A DNA stretch of 64,000 bases from Alphaproteobacteria bacterium (GCA_947475445.1 CANJLC010000009.1:1-64000); one strand, 5' to 3'; numbered from the stretch's first letter, positions 19,353 to 31,573 are shown. Numbers and translations: made by a program. The notes: generated from the letters alone by a model not told the origin.

Positions 19353-20541
19353 TACAAATCCTCCGCAAGGCGAATGCCGCTGAATTGCCAGCGCGCCGAG
19401 GGCGGGAAGAAATTGCGGTAGGAGAGGCGCATATGCTCCGGCGGCGTCGCCACGCTGCCGCCGCGCAGCACCAGCTGGCCCACCATGAACTTGCCATTAT
19501 ATTCCGCGGCAATGCCTTCAAAGGGCTTGAAGCCGGGATAGGGATCATAGGATGAGCGCGTCCATTCCCACACTTCGCCATGGGCAAAGCCCTTTGCTGT
19601 CGCTTCCCATTCAAATTCGGTTGGCAGCCTTTTGCCGGCCCATGCGGCGAAAGCCGCCGCCTCGAAAAAGCTGACATGCTCCACCGGCGCATGTGGATCG
19701 AGCGGCTGCACGCCTGCCAGGGTGAACTGGCTGCGGCTGCCGTCATTGTCGCGCAGCCAGTAGAGCGGCGCGTCCCAGCCCTGCTCCTGCACAAGCGTCC
19801 AGCCGTCGCTCAGCCATAATTCCGGGCGGCGGTAACCGCCATCCTCGATGAAGGCGCGATATTCGCCATTGCTCACCGGCGCGGAGGCGATGCGAAAGGG
19901 ATAGAGGAACACCTTGTGACGCGGCGTCTCGTTGTCGAAGGCGAAGTCCGTTCCGCCATGCCCGATCTCCACCAGCCCGCCGTCATGCTTGACCCAATCG
20001 CGCGCCCGCGGAATGCGCGGAGCCGGCGGTTGCTTGCGATAGGCCGGCAGCAAGGGATTGGCGAAGAAAGCATGCTTGATGTCGGTGAGGATCAATTCCT
20101 GGTGCTGCTGCTCATGGTGCAGGCCAAGCCGGATGCGCGCTTGCAGCCCGTGATCCACGCCGCGCAGCAGCAGCGATTCCATCGCCGCATCGACATGGCG
20201 CCGCCAGGCCATCACCGTTTCCAGCGCCGGCTTGGTGATCAGCCCGCGCTGGGCCCGGGGGTGCCGCGGTCCCAGTGCCTCGTAATAGGAGTTGAACAGA
20301 TAGGCGAAACTGGGATCGAAGACCTCATAGGCCGGGTCCTCGCCCAGGATCAGGGCCTCGAAGAACCAGCTGGTATGGCCCAGGTGCCATTTGACCGGGC
20401 TGGCGTCCGGCATGGACTGGATGGCGCAATCTTCCGCCGTCAGGGGCGCGGCCAGGGCCTCGCTATGGGCCGTACAGCCCGCCAGGCACGCAATAGCGCC
20501 TCGCCGGCGGGTTCGCGATGGATACCGGTCACGGCGTGCAT
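19352..20541 (-). CDS. egtB: Ergothioneine sulfoxide synthase EgtB, with a one-base 5' frameshift
   Basis: EgtB joins hercynine to a thiol donor with O2, using non-haem iron. The main frame has the iron-binding histidines in KWHLGHTSWFFE and HHEQQHQE, then a C-terminal FGE-sulfatase-like domain (VSNGEYRAFIEDGGY...WEWTRSSYDPYPGF...LRGGSVATPPEHMRLSYRNFF). The natural start is ATG at 20541 after AGGAAATTGC. That frame reads EALLRAWRAVR, a typical EgtB opening, and then leaves the EgtB frame at about 20470, where AHSEALAAPL continues one frame over. One G seems missing in CGGCCC. Left as is, the first frame ends after about 35 codons. An internal ATG at 20413 would keep the iron ligands. It is either a true mutation or a sequence error. 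Confidence 0.85.
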
Positions 20542-20652
20542 GCAATTTCCTGATGCGATGGTGCTGGGCAAAGGAACGGTTGCACGTCCCCGAGGTTCCA
20601 TCGGTCGAACTTACCTGACCCTCCGGGACAGGCAATTTCAGGGTTAAATGCC

Positions 20653-20667
20653 ATTTTGTAACAAAAT
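20653..20667. promoter_or_regulatory. 15-bp palindrome between egtB and the beta-barrel gene
   Basis: ATTTTGTAACAAAAT is a perfect 7-1-7 palindrome in the 288-bp divergent gap, 112 bp before egtB. The AT-rich base content makes a chance origin less easy to exclude. It could be an operator. Confidence 0.3.
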
Positions 20668-20755
20668 TACACAGTTTTGGGGCGGGACAGCCACTCCCAA
20701 GGCCCAAGAATCCGGTTTTGTGACTTGAAAACATCAACCATTTCGCGGCTTTTAC

Positions 20756-20785
20756 TTGAGACTGGAACGCCCCCTCTGGTATTTT
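20756..20785 (+). promoter_or_regulatory. Candidate promoter for the beta-barrel gene
   Basis: TTGAGA and TATTTT are separated by 18 bp and end 44 bp before the start codon at 20830. Recognised by eye only. Confidence 0.3.
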
Positions 20786-20829
20786 ACTTCCATGAAAGCC
20801 AAAGGCTTGAATCCTTGGGTTTGAGGGAC

Positions 20830-21921
20830 ATGAACCGTATTTGGACCGCTGCCTTGTTTGCAGCCGGCCTTGCCGCCTTTGGGCCGCAGGCTGGCGCGGC
20901 GGAATTGCGCGTTCCGGTCAGCCTGACATCCTTTGGCGCCGCCCAGGCCCTGTCATCTTACCAGATGTCCGCCGCCGGCCTGGCGATGGGTCCGGCGCAA
21001 ACTTTTTCGCGCAGCGAATTTTCGCGCACGCCCGTCTATGGCGGCGCCACGTTCCTGCAAAGCTTCGCGGCCTCGTCCGCCTTCAACGAGAATTTCGCGC
21101 TCGACAGCGGCTACAATCTCGACCTGGCGCAGCGCTTCGACAATTACACCGGCGCGAAATCGCCGCTGCTGGGCCCGGCCGGAACCCTGGGCCTTGCCAA
21201 TGGCGGCCATTATGCCGGCATCACCTATGTGCCGTCGCCGTCACTGCGCGTGCGCGTAGGCGCGCAATTCAAGAATGACCGGCTGGACAGTTTCACTTTC
21301 GATCCCGTGCAGGGCGTGCCGCTGACCTACGAAACCGGCGAGCAGCGTTCCTTGCTGGCGGGCGCATCCTGGAATTTGCTGGACTGGGCCGGCCTCAGTG
21401 TCAGCGGCATCATCAACACCCAGAAAGGCCAGGGCTTCGTATCGCTGTCGCGCACCGCGCGCGCCGGCCGCGCCACCACCGCTGGCCTCAACGTATCGGC
21501 GCAGATGAGCCTTGGCGCCGGCTGGGTGACCACGGCGGCTTTCAGCGAAGGGCTGTCCCAGCTCGACCAGAAGATCGGAGCAGCGCAAACGGTGGAAAGC
21601 CATTCCTACTCCATCGCCATCGCCAAGCATGGCCTGTTCGGCGCGGACGCGCTGGGCTTCTCCTTCAGCCGTCCCAGCCCCAGCCTGCTTGAGAGCGGCT
21701 TTGAAATGGTGGCCGCCTCGGGTGACCTGCCGCCGGCCTTTGCCGTTGGCGGCCGCCTGCCGGGCGGAACGCCGGAAACCGACCTGCAGCTGGGTTATGT
21801 CACAAGCTTCCTGGACGGCGCCCTGGCGCTGCAGGCCAACGCGGCCTACCAGATGAACTATCAGGGCCAGACCGGCGCCACCTCGCTGGCGGTCCTGTCC
21901 CGCGCCAAGATCAAGTTCTGA
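20830..21921 (+). CDS. Putative outer-membrane beta-barrel protein
   Basis: A 363-residue protein with a Sec signal (MNRIWTAALFAAGLAAFGPQAGAAE, cleavage near 24). The mature part is rich in alternating hydrophobic/polar stretches with Gly and aromatic residues (HYAGITYVPSPSLRVRVGAQF, LLAGASWNLLDWAGLSVSGI, DLQLGYVTSFLDGALALQANAAY). It ends in Phe (SRAKIKF), the C-terminal residue favoured by the BAM machinery. This suggests a barrel of roughly 12 strands. I do not recognise a specific family. The frame is open upstream to 20677, but the ATG at 20830 gives the signal peptide and follows TTGAGGGAC. Confidence 0.65.
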   Translation: MNRIWTAALFAAGLAAFGPQAGAAELRVPVSLTSFGAAQALSSYQMSAAGLAMGPAQTFSRSEFSRTPVYGGATFLQSFAASSAFNENFALDSGYNLDLAQRFDNYTGAKSPLLGPAGTLGLANGGHYAGITYVPSPSLRVRVGAQFKNDRLDSFTFDPVQGVPLTYETGEQRSLLAGASWNLLDWAGLSVSGIINTQKGQGFVSLSRTARAGRATTAGLNVSAQMSLGAGWVTTAAFSEGLSQLDQKIGAAQTVESHSYSIAIAKHGLFGADALGFSFSRPSPSLLESGFEMVAASGDLPPAFAVGGRLPGGTPETDLQLGYVTSFLDGALALQANAAYQMNYQGQTGATSLAVLSRAKIKF

Positions 21922-21995
21922 GCCGCCGCCCGCGCGTTGCAGTGAGCGCGGCGCTTCGATAGAAACCACACGCTTCTGCTTTAAAGGAACAGCTC

Positions 21996-23654
<1,659 letters not shown>

Positions 23655-23693
23655 ACGCTTCGGGCCTTGCTCCAAAAGATCCGCGCGGAACTG

Positions 23694-24347
23694 CTATTGA
23701 TTGCGGTACTGCTTGGCCAAGTCGTCCAGATGCTTGACCAGCGTCGGGATGCTGCCGTTGTTCTGGCCGAGGAATGAGGTGAACTGGTCACGCTCTTCCA
23801 GCGCCAGCCAGATGCCCGCCACCGAGAAATCCGTCACCACCGGCTTGCCGGCGTCGGTGCGCACCCGGAAATCCACGTCCAGCGGCGCCTGGCCGCTGCG
23901 GTCGTTGGGATCAATCAATTGCGTGGCGACGATGAAATCATCGGGGCTTCGGGCCTGGCTGCCGGTCACCTTCAGGGTCTGGCCGGCATATTTGGCGAAA
24001 TAGGACTGGTAGACCGCCACGGCGTAATTCTGGAAGGCGGCCTCGAATGCGGCGAGCTCCGGGGTTCCGTCCTTGCCCCTGCGATACTGGCCAAGGGTGA
24101 AATTGGCGATGCGCTTCATGTCGGTCAGGCCCAGCAGGAAGCTGGCGAATTGCTGGCGGCGCTGCTCCACCGAGAGCGACTTGTTGTTCAGGATATCCAG
24201 GCCCTTGTGGATATTGTCCTGCACATAGGTTTCGGCGGGGTTGGCAGCCAGGGCGGGGGTGGCGCCAAGAAGTCCGATGCCGGCAACGACAAGGCCCAGC
24301 GCCAGAACATTGCGCCGCAGGACAGTTTTGATCATCGAAGGGCTCAT
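23694..24347 (-). CDS. mlaC: MlaC-family periplasmic phospholipid-binding protein
   Basis: A 217-residue protein with a Sec signal (MSPSMIKTVLRRNVLALGLVVAG...ALA). The mature part has features of the MlaC/Ttg2D fold: YVQDNIHKGLDIL, FASFLLGLTDMKRIANFTLGQYRR, FQNYAVAVYQSYFAKYAGQTLKV, and VDFRVRTDAGKPVVTDFSVAGIWLALEERDQFTSFL. MlaC shuttles phospholipid between the outer-membrane MlaA complex and the inner-membrane MlaFEDB transporter. The gene is 78 bp downstream of mlaA on the same strand. The mlaFEDB genes are not in this window. Confidence 0.87.
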   Translation of the reverse strand: MSPSMIKTVLRRNVLALGLVVAGIGLLGATPALAANPAETYVQDNIHKGLDILNNKSLSVEQRRQQFASFLLGLTDMKRIANFTLGQYRRGKDGTPELAAFEAAFQNYAVAVYQSYFAKYAGQTLKVTGSQARSPDDFIVATQLIDPNDRSGQAPLDVDFRVRTDAGKPVVTDFSVAGIWLALEERDQFTSFLGQNNGSIPTLVKHLDDLAKQYRNQ

Positions 24348-24425
24348 CCGGGCTTTCTCTGCAGGGATAGTTTGCGTGTGCGTGTGGCAAGTTCAAGGCG
24401 TAAACAAAAATAGGGGGAATTGGGT

Positions 24426-25157
24426 TCAGAAATCGGGCAAATCCTCGGCTTTGCTGGCGCGCCCGTTGCGAATCTCGGTGTCCCTGATCTGACGGTACAG
24501 GCTGCGCAGGGAGGCATAATAGTCCACCGAGCTGCGCTGGATACCCTGGATCGTGTTGTAGGTCTGGCCCTTGAGGTCCAGGAAGGTGAAATATTCGCGC
24601 CCCGCAGACCACCAGATATGCTGCTTCATGGGTATTTGATTGGTCGGATCGATCACGGCATCGGTGACAAGGCCGAAGGCGTCGCGCGGATTGGACGGGC
24701 CAAAAAAGGGCAGGATTATATAAGGTCCTTCGCCAACGCCCCAGACGGACAGGGTCTGGCCGAAATCCTCGCCATGGCCATAGATTCCCAATTTGCGGGC
24801 CGGGTCGAAAAGGCCGCCCAGGCCAAAACTGCTGTTGATTATGAAGCGTGCCGCCGACTGGCCGCCGCGGCTGACTTCTCCCTGCAGCATGTCGTTCACG
24901 AAAATGGTCGGAAGGCTGAGATTGCCCAGGAAATTGTGGACGCCGCGCCGCCCGCCCTCGCCGACAAAGAAGTAATAAATCCCCACGGTGGGGATGACGA
25001 CATAGCGGTCAACCTTGCCGTTGAATATCAATCTCTGGCGGTTGAATGCCTCATAGGGGTCATTGGCGGCCAGGGCCTGGGGCGAGGGGGGTGCGGAGGC
25101 ACAGGCGGTCAAGGCAAGACCGCAAGCCCCCAAAACCAGCGCCCTGACTGCGCGCAT
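24426..25157 (-). CDS. mlaA: MlaA/VacJ-family outer-membrane lipoprotein
   Basis: A 243-residue lipoprotein with signal MRAVRALVLGACGLALTAC and lipobox LTAC (C19). The body shows the MlaA pattern: NDPYEAFNRQRLIFNGKVDRYV, GVHNFLGNLSLPTIFVNDMLQG, ARFIINSSFGLGGLFDPA, EDFGQTLSVWGVGEGPYIILPFFGPSNPRDA. MlaA removes misplaced phospholipid from the outer leaflet of the outer membrane. An earlier ATG at 25181 is in frame, but the one at 25157 follows AGGTGG at 6 bases and gives the better signal. It forms a pair with mlaC. It diverges from the ArsR-type regulator with a 125-bp gap. Confidence 0.9.
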   Translation of the reverse strand: MRAVRALVLGACGLALTACASAPPSPQALAANDPYEAFNRQRLIFNGKVDRYVVIPTVGIYYFFVGEGGRRGVHNFLGNLSLPTIFVNDMLQGEVSRGGQSAARFIINSSFGLGGLFDPARKLGIYGHGEDFGQTLSVWGVGEGPYIILPFFGPSNPRDAFGLVTDAVIDPTNQIPMKQHIWWSAGREYFTFLDLKGQTYNTIQGIQRSSVDYYASLRSLYRQIRDTEIRNGRASKAEDLPDF

Positions 25158-25245
25158 GAATTCCACCTTTGCCCCCGGCATTGAGCCGTTTTTCCGGGTT
25201 TTTGTCCCATCTGTCCATAGGTCTTGTTTCCCCCGCCATTTCGAG

Positions 25246-25267
25246 CATATAAAGATATGTTTATATG
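25246..25267. promoter_or_regulatory. 22-bp dyad operator candidate before the ArsR-metF-metH unit
   Basis: CATATAAA and TTTATATG form a perfect 8-bp inverted repeat with a 6-bp spacer, 15 bp before the regulator's ATG and just ahead of its ribosome site (AAAAGG). ArsR-type dimers bind such AT-rich dyads. The position suits autoregulation. Confidence 0.65.
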
Positions 25268-25282
25268 TAAAAGGAACCGCAG

Positions 25283-26284
25283 ATGGTCAGGGAGGGCATG
25301 GAGAATCTGGTCGCCATGCTGCGCGCTGCGGGAGATCCCACGCGCCTGCGCCTGCTGCTGCTTTTGCGTGAGGCCGAGCTGGCGGTCAGCGAACTGATCG
25401 AGATTGTCGGGCAAAGCCAGCCGCGTGTCTCGCGTCATTTGAAGCTGCTGGGCGAAGCCGGGCTGCTCGAGCGTTTCAAGGAAGGAAGCTGGGTCTTTTA
25501 CCGCGCCGCCGACCGGGGCAAGGGTGCCGAACTGGGCCGGGCGCTGGCGCTGCTCGCCGATTCCAGCCTGATCGAATCCGACCGCGCCCGGCTGGTGCAT
25601 GTGCGCGAGGCACGCGCCGCCGCCGCCGCCGCCTACTTCAAGGCCAATGCCGCGGAATGGGAGCGCATCCGCGCCCTGCACGCGCCGGACAAAACCGTCG
25701 AGGAAGCCATCGTGAAAATCCTGGCGGCAAAGCCGATCGAGAATTTGCTGGATGCCGGCACCGGCACTGGCCGCATGCTGGAATTGCTGGCGCCCCATGC
25801 CAAGCGCGCTGTCGGCATCGATGTCAGCCCGGAAATGCTGGCCATCGCGCGCGACCGGCTGGCGCGCGACGGGCTGTCCCAGGTGCAGGTGCGGCTGGGC
25901 GATATCTACCGCCTGCCTTTTCCAAACGGCGGCACGGGTGCGGATCGGGAGAGCGGCTTTGACGCCGTGCTGTTCCACCAGGTGCTGCATTATCTCGATG
26001 ATCCGGGCGCCGCGGTGGCGGAAGCCGCCCGGGTGATGCGCCCGGGTGGGCGGCTCGCCATTGCCGATTTCGCGCCGCATGGCCTGGAATTCCTGCGCGA
26101 TGACTATGCCCATCGCCGCCTGGGTTTTTCCGACCGCGAAGTGAAGGGCTGGCTGGATGCCGCCGGACTGAAATCCGCCCATAGCGAAACCATCGCGCCG
26201 GACTTGGCCAGCAAGGATGGCCCGGCCGCAGAAAAACTGACCGTCAAGCTCTGGCTTGCCACCCGCGAGAAGGAGGCCGCATGA
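25283..26284 (+). CDS. ArsR-family regulator fused to a SAM-dependent methyltransferase domain
   Basis: A 333-residue protein. Residues about 6-85 form an ArsR winged helix (MLRAAGDPTRLRLLLLL, SQPRVSRHLKLLGEAGLLERFKEGSWVFYRA) without the usual metal-binding cysteine motif. Residues about 145-330 form a class I methyltransferase (LLDAGTGTGRMLELLA, GIDVSPEMLAIARDRL, FDAVLFHQVLHYLDDP, VMRPGGRLAIADFAPHG). Fusions of this type next to metF/metH are common in alphaproteobacteria. By analogy with SahR-type ArsR proteins they may sense S-adenosylhomocysteine or SAM; this is inference. The ATGA overlap with metF shows co-transcription. Confidence 0.9.
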   Translation: MVREGMENLVAMLRAAGDPTRLRLLLLLREAELAVSELIEIVGQSQPRVSRHLKLLGEAGLLERFKEGSWVFYRAADRGKGAELGRALALLADSSLIESDRARLVHVREARAAAAAAYFKANAAEWERIRALHAPDKTVEEAIVKILAAKPIENLLDAGTGTGRMLELLAPHAKRAVGIDVSPEMLAIARDRLARDGLSQVQVRLGDIYRLPFPNGGTGADRESGFDAVLFHQVLHYLDDPGAAVAEAARVMRPGGRLAIADFAPHGLEFLRDDYAHRRLGFSDREVKGWLDAAGLKSAHSETIAPDLASKDGPAAEKLTVKLWLATREKEAA

Positions 26285-27165
26285 GCCTAGACCAGATGAT
26301 TTCCAATGATGCGCCGATTTCGGTGTCTTTCGAATTCTCGCCGCCCAAAACGGACGAAGCGGAAGCCAATTTGTGGGCGGCCATCAGGCGGCTGGAGCCG
26401 CTGGCGCCCAGCTTTGTCTCGGTCACTTACGGCGCGGGCGGCACCACGCGCGAACGCACCCACGCCACCGTCAAGCGCATTGTCGAGGAGACCACGCTGA
26501 AAGCGGCCGCACATTTGACCTGCGTCGGCGCCTCGCGCGGCGAGATCGACGATATCGTGCGCGCCTATTGGGATGCCGGCATCCGCCATATCGTGGCGCT
26601 GCGCGGCGACATGCCCGGCATGGACGGGCCATATCGTCCGCATACGGATGGTTATCACTCCACGCCGGAACTGATCGAAGGTATCCGCCGCATCGCGCCC
26701 TTCGAGGTCAGCGTCTCTTTCTACCCGGAGCGCCACCCGGACTCGCCCAGCCACGGCCATGATATCGAGCTGCTGAAACGGAAAATGGATGCCGGCGCCA
26801 CCCGCGCGCTGGGCCAGTTCTGCTTCGACAATGACGCCACGGCGCGCTTTCGCGACGATGCCGCCAAGGCGGGCATCACCATTCCGGTCATCCCGGGCAT
26901 CATGCCGACCACCAATTTCCGCGGCGTGGAACGCATGGCGGCCAAGACCAAGGCGTCAATCCCCGCCTGGATGGCGCGGGCCTATGATGGCCTGGATGAC
27001 GATGTCGAAAGCCGCCGCATCATCGCCGCCGCGGTGCTGGCCGACCAGGTGCAGCAATTGCGCGCCCGCGGTTTCGACCTGTTCCATTTCTATACGCTCA
27101 ACCAGGCCAATCTCAGCTATGCGGCCTGCCGTCTGCTTGGCCTCCGTCCGAAAGAATTGTCATGA
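26281..27165 (+). CDS. metF: Methylenetetrahydrofolate reductase
   Basis: A 294-residue flavoprotein that reduces 5,10-methylene-THF to 5-methyl-THF, the methyl donor for MetH. FEFSPPKT near residue 18-25 carries the catalytic Glu. Other family blocks are [40 protein letters not shown] and the GIMPTTNF segment. Length is that of bacterial MetF. It overlaps both the upstream regulator and downstream metH by 4 bp (ATGA), so the three are translationally coupled. Confidence 0.96.
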   Translation: MSLDQMISNDAPISVSFEFSPPKTDEAEANLWAAIRRLEPLAPSFVSVTYGAGGTTRERTHATVKRIVEETTLKAAAHLTCVGASRGEIDDIVRAYWDAGIRHIVALRGDMPGMDGPYRPHTDGYHSTPELIEGIRRIAPFEVSVSFYPERHPDSPSHGHDIELLKRKMDAGATRALGQFCFDNDATARFRDDAAKAGITIPVIPGIMPTTNFRGVERMAAKTKASIPAWMARAYDGLDDDVESRRIIAAAVLADQVQQLRARGFDLFHFYTLNQANLSYAACRLLGLRPKELS

Positions 27166-30100
27166 GCCTTGACCGCAATGCCCGCATCGCCTGGATGAAG
27201 CAGGAGGCGCAAAAGCGCCTGCTTTTGCTCGACGGTTCCTGGGGCGTGATGATCCAGGGCTTCAAGCTGGGCGAAGATGATTTCCGCGGCCCGCGCTTCG
27301 GCAACCATCCCAGCGAACTCAAGGGCAACAACGACCTTCTCACTTTGACCAAGCCCGATATCATTCGCGATATCGGCTGCCAGTATCTGGAAGCCGGCGC
27401 GGACTTCATCGAGACCAATACCTTCAATTCCAATTTCACCAGCCAGGAAGATTATGGCTTGGGGCATCTTGTTGGCGAATTGAACGAGGCGGGCGCCGCC
27501 CTGGCGCGGGCGCTTTGCGACAAATACACCACGGCAGACCGTCCGCGCCTGGTGGCCGGCGTGCTGGGCCCGGCCAACCGTACCGCGACCATTTCCCCCG
27601 ACGTCAATGATCCGGCCTTCCGCAACATCACCTTCGACCAGCTGCGGGCCACCTATCGCGACGCCACGCGTGGCCTGATCGCGGGCGGCAGCGACGTCAT
27701 CATGATTGAAACCGTGTTCGACACGCTCAATTGCAAGGCGGCGATCTTCGCCATCGAGGAAGTGTTCGTGGAACTGGGCATGCGTTTGCCGGTATGGATT
27801 TCCGGCACGATCACCGACCTGTCGGGCCGCACCTTGACCGGCCAGACGCCCGAAGCCTTCTGGCATTCGGTGCGTCACGCCAATCCCTTCGCCATTGGCC
27901 TCAACTGCGCCCTGGGCGCCAAGGAATTGCGCCCTTACGTTGCCGACCTTGCGGGGGCCTGCGATACGCTGGTCAGCGCCCACCCCAATGCCGGCCTGCC
28001 CAACGAATTTGGCGGCTATGACGAGACGCCCGAATCCATGGCGGTGATGATCCAGGAATTCGCCAGGTCGGGCCTGGTCAATATTGTTGGCGGCTGCTGC
28101 GGCACCAAGCCCGAACACATCAAGGCCTTTGGCGAAGCTGTGAAAGGCATCGTGCCGCGCAAAATCCCGCAAAAGCCGAAATTCATGCGCTTGTCGGGGC
28201 TGGAGCCCTTCACCCTGACGCCTGACCTGAACTTCATCAATGTGGGCGAGCGCACCAACATCACCGGCTCGGCCAAGTTCCGCAAGCTGATCGCCGCCAA
28301 CGATTATGAGGCGGCGCTGGATATCGCGCGCGGCCAGGTCGAGAATGGCGCCCAGATCATCGACATCAACATGGACGAAGGCATGATCGATTCCGAAGCG
28401 GCGATGACCCGCTTCGTCAACATGATCGCCGGCGAGCCGGACATTTCCAAAGTGCCGCTGATGATCGACAGCTCCAAATGGAGCGTGATCCAGGCCGGCC
28501 TGAAATGCTGCCAGGGCAAGGCCATCGTCAATTCCATCTCGCTCAAGGAAGGCGAGGCGGCGTTCATCGAACGTGCCCGCGAAGTGATGCGCTTTGGCGC
28601 TGCCGTGGTGGTGATGGCGTTTGACGAAGTCGGCCAGGCCGACACGCTCATCCGCAAGACCGAAATCTGCAAGCGCGCCTATGACATACTGGTGGGCATC
28701 GGCTTTGCGCCCGAAGACATCATCTTCGACCCCAATATCTTCGCGGTCGCCACGGGCCTGGAAGAGCACAATGAATATGGCAAGGCCTTTGTCGAAGCGG
28801 TGGAGGTGATCCGCCGCGAAAATCCCCACTGCCACATCTCCGGCGGTGTCTCCAATTTCTCCTTCTCCTTCCGCGGCAACGAGAAAGTGCGCGAGGCGAT
28901 GCATTCGGTATTCCTGTTCCACGCCATCAAGGCGGGCATGGACATGGGCATCGTGAATGCGGGCCAACTTACTGTTTATCAAGATATTCCCACGCCCCTG
29001 CGCGAAGGCATTGAAGACGTTCTGTTCAACCGCCGCCCCGACGCCAGCGAGCGATTGCTGGCCCTGGCCCAGGAATATCGCGGCGACGGCAGCGTGGCGG
29101 AAGTGGAAGACGCCGCCTGGCGCTCGCTGCCGGTGATCGAGCGCATCAGCCACGCCATGGTCCACGGCATCGACGCCTTCATCATCGAGGATACGGAACA
29201 GGCGCGTGCTGAAGCCACCCGTCCGCTGGACGTGATCGAAGGACCGTTGATGGCGGGCATGAATGTGGTGGGCGACCTGTTCGGTTCGGGCAAGATGTTC
29301 CTGCCGCAGGTGGTCAAGTCGGCCCGCGTGATGAAGAAGGCCGTGGCCTACCTGCTGCCTTTCATGGAAAACGACAAGAACACCGTCAAGGAACCGGCAG
29401 GCCGCATCATCATGGCCACGGTCAAGGGCGATGTGCACGACATCGGCAAAAACATTGTCGGGGTCGTGCTGCAATGTAACGGCTATGAAGTGATCGACCT
29501 GGGCGTGATGACGCCGGCGCAGAAGATCCTGGATGCGGCGCGCGAGCATGATGCCCATATCATCGGCCTGTCAGGCCTGATTACGCCCTCGCTTGATGAA
29601 ATGGTGCACCTGGCATCGGAAATGGAGCGCCAGGGATTCAAGATTCCGCTGATGATCGGCGGGGCGACGACCAGCCGCGTCCATACCGCCGTCAAGATCG
29701 ACCCCAATTACCGCGGCGGCCAGACGGTCTATGTGACGGACGCCAGCCGCGCCGTCGGCGTTGCGTCCAACCTTTTGTCAAAGGATGGCGGCGCGGCCTA
29801 TGCCGCCGAAATCCGCAGTGAATATGAAGCCATGGCCAAGGCCCATGCCAGCAAGCAGAGCAGCGGCAAGCGCCTGACCCTGGCCGAGGCGCGCGCCAAC
29901 CACGCCAAGCTGGATTTCGGCAAGGTCGCGCCGCCCCCCGGTTTCCTGGGCTCGCGCACCTATACCAATTACGATTTGGGCGAACTGGCCAAGTATATTG
30001 ACTGGGGTCCCTTCTTCCAGACCTGGGAACTGGCCGGCCCCTATCCCGCCATCCTGACTGATCCGACGGTGGGCAAGGCCGCCAGCGAATTGTTCGCCGA

Positions 30101-30869
30101 CGCCCAGAAGATGCTGGCGAAAATCATCGACGGCAAATGGCTGCAGGCCAGCGCCGCCATCGGTTTCTGGCCGGTGAACCGCTCGCCCGACAATCCCGAC
30201 GATATCCTTGTCTATGGCGACAAGGCGCGCAAATTCCCCATCCACACGCTGCACACATTGCGCCAGCAGATGGCGCGAGAAGCCGGAAGGCCGAACCTGT
30301 CGCTGGCCGATTTCATCGCCCCGCTGGGCGTGGATGATTATATCGGCGGCTTTGTCGTCACCGCCGGGCTGGGCGAAGACAAGCACATCAAGAAGTTCGA
30401 AGCGGCCAAGGACGATTACTCCGCCATCCTGCTGCGCGCCCTGGCCGACCGCCTGGCCGAGGCTTTTGCCGAACGCATGCATGAAAAAGTGCGCAAGGAA
30501 TATTGGGGCTATGCGCCGGACGAGAATCTGGGCAACGAACAGCTGATCGCCGAATCCTACCAGGGCATCCGTCCCGCGCCGGGCTATCCCGCCCAGCCCG
30601 AGCACAGCGAGAAAGCCACTTTGTTCAAGCTGCTGGACGCGGAAAGCCGCATCGGCGTGAAACTGACCGAGAGCTACGCCATGTGGCCGGGCTCTTCGGT
30701 GTCAGGCTTCTACTTCGCCCATCCCGAAAGCCGCTATTTCGGCGTCGGCAAGATCGAGCGCGACCAGGTCGAGGATTACGCCAGGCGCAAGGGCTGGACG
30801 GTGCAGGAAACCGAACGCTGGCTGGGCCCGGTGTTGAACTACAATCCCAGGACGGTGGACGCAGCCTGA
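27162..30869 (+). CDS. metH: Cobalamin-dependent methionine synthase
   Basis: A 1235-residue multidomain enzyme that transfers a methyl group from methyl-THF through cobalamin to homocysteine. The homocysteine domain (1-330) has zinc-binding cysteines in GLNCALG (about 249) and GGCCGT (about 312-313). The pterin-binding domain follows ([28 protein letters not shown]). The cobalamin domain has the DxHxxG motif in [11 protein letters not shown] (about 757-762) with the later GLSGLITPS and GGATTS blocks. The C-terminal activation domain (about 900-1235) contains the [15 protein letters not shown]-binding segment. All domains are complete (E. coli MetH is 1227). No B12 riboswitch is visible upstream. 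Confidence 0.97.
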   Translation: MSLDRNARIAWMKQEAQKRLLLLDGSWGVMIQGFKLGEDDFRGPRFGNHPSELKGNNDLLTLTKPDIIRDIGCQYLEAGADFIETNTFNSNFTSQEDYGLGHLVGELNEAGAALARALCDKYTTADRPRLVAGVLGPANRTATISPDVNDPAFRNITFDQLRATYRDATRGLIAGGSDVIMIETVFDTLNCKAAIFAIEEVFVELGMRLPVWISGTITDLSGRTLTGQTPEAFWHSVRHANPFAIGLNCALGAKELRPYVADLAGACDTLVSAHPNAGLPNEFGGYDETPESMAVMIQEFARSGLVNIVGGCCGTKPEHIKAFGEAVKGIVPRKIPQKPKFMRLSGLEPFTLTPDLNFINVGERTNITGSAKFRKLIAANDYEAALDIARGQVENGAQIIDINMDEGMIDSEAAMTRFVNMIAGEPDISKVPLMIDSSKWSVIQAGLKCCQGKAIVNSISLKEGEAAFIERAREVMRFGAAVVVMAFDEVGQADTLIRKTEICKRAYDILVGIGFAPEDIIFDPNIFAVATGLEEHNEYGKAFVEAVEVIRRENPHCHISGGVSNFSFSFRGNEKVREAMHSVFLFHAIKAGMDMGIVNAGQLTVYQDIPTPLREGIEDVLFNRRPDASERLLALAQEYRGDGSVAEVEDAAWRSLPVIERISHAMVHGIDAFIIEDTEQARAEATRPLDVIEGPLMAGMNVVGDLFGSGKMFLPQVVKSARVMKKAVAYLLPFMENDKNTVKEPAGRIIMATVKGDVHDIGKNIVGVVLQCNGYEVIDLGVMTPAQKILDAAREHDAHIIGLSGLITPSLDEMVHLASEMERQGFKIPLMIGGATTSRVHTAVKIDPNYRGGQTVYVTDASRAVGVASNLLSKDGGAAYAAEIRSEYEAMAKAHASKQSSGKRLTLAEARANHAKLDFGKVAPPPGFLGSRTYTNYDLGELAKYIDWGPFFQTWELAGPYPAILTDPTVGKAASELFADAQKMLAKIIDGKWLQASAAIGFWPVNRSPDNPDDILVYGDKARKFPIHTLHTLRQQMAREAGRPNLSLADFIAPLGVDDYIGGFVVTAGLGEDKHIKKFEAAKDDYSAILLRALADRLAEAFAERMHEKVRKEYWGYAPDENLGNEQLIAESYQGIRPAPGYPAQPEHSEKATLFKLLDAESRIGVKLTESYAMWPGSSVSGFYFAHPESRYFGVGKIERDQVEDYARRKGWTVQETERWLGPVLNYNPRTVDAA

Positions 30870-31573
30870 TGGCGATTTGGGGAAAAATGAGCGGCGGCGC
30901 CGCCGGACTGCTGGTGGGCGGGCCGCTGGGCGCGCTGGTCGGCGCCGTGGCGGGCCATTTCATCTTTGACCGCGAAACCGACCCCGGCGTGGCCTTCACC
31001 ATTGCCATGGTGGCGCTGGCCGGCAAAATGGCGCGGGCCGACGGCGTGGTGACGGAAGAAGAATTCTGCGTCTTTTTGAAAGTCTTCTCGGTTCCGCCGC
31101 AGGAAGAAGCCAATGTGCGGCGCATCTTCAACCTGGCACGTCAGGACGTTGCCGGTTACGAGGCCTATGCGGGGCAGATCGCCAGGCTCTTCATGGGCAA
31201 GCCCGCGATCCTGGAAGACGTGCTGGATGGCTTGTTCGAAATCGCCAAGGCCGATGGTGTGCTGCATCCCGAAGAATCCCGCTTCCTGGAGCGGGTGGCG
31301 GAAATCTTTGGTTTCGCGCCCAACGAATTTCGCCGTATCCGCGCCAGTCATTTCGCGCCGGAGCTGACGGATCCCTATGTCATCCTGGGCGTGTCCTATG
31401 TCGCGGGCGAAGACGAAATCCGCCAGACTTATCGCCGCCTGGTGCGCGAAAATCATCCCGACAGCCTGATCGCCCGCGGCGTGCCGGAAGAATTCATCAA
31501 GCTGGCAAACGACAAGCTGGCCGCGATCAACGGGGCGTATGACAAGATCCGCGCCGAGCGGGGCCTGAAATGA
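30869..31573 (+). CDS. TerB/DnaJ-domain protein, DjlA-like
   Basis: A 234-residue protein whose start overlaps the metH stop (TGATG). Residues about 9-27 are a Gly/Ala-rich membrane or glycine-zipper segment (GGAAGLLVGGPLGALVGAVAGH). A TerB-like helical domain follows (about 42-150: ALAGKMARADGVVTEEE, DGLFEIAKADGVLHPEE). A J domain ends the protein (about 168-230) with PYVILGV and the HPD motif in RENHPDSL. This order is that of DjlA, a membrane-attached DnaK co-chaperone. The next gene overlaps by ATGA. Confidence 0.87.
   Translation: MAIWGKMSGGAAGLLVGGPLGALVGAVAGHFIFDRETDPGVAFTIAMVALAGKMARADGVVTEEEFCVFLKVFSVPPQEEANVRRIFNLARQDVAGYEAYAGQIARLFMGKPAILEDVLDGLFEIAKADGVLHPEESRFLERVAEIFGFAPNEFRRIRASHFAPELTDPYVILGVSYVAGEDEIRQTYRRLVRENHPDSLIARGVPEEFIKLANDKLAAINGAYDKIRAERGLK

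Noticed and set aside
20465-20475. Programmed ribosomal frameshift in egtB
   Set aside because: No slippery heptamer or downstream pseudoknot-like structure is visible, and EgtB is not known to use one. A simple deletion or sequence error is more likely.
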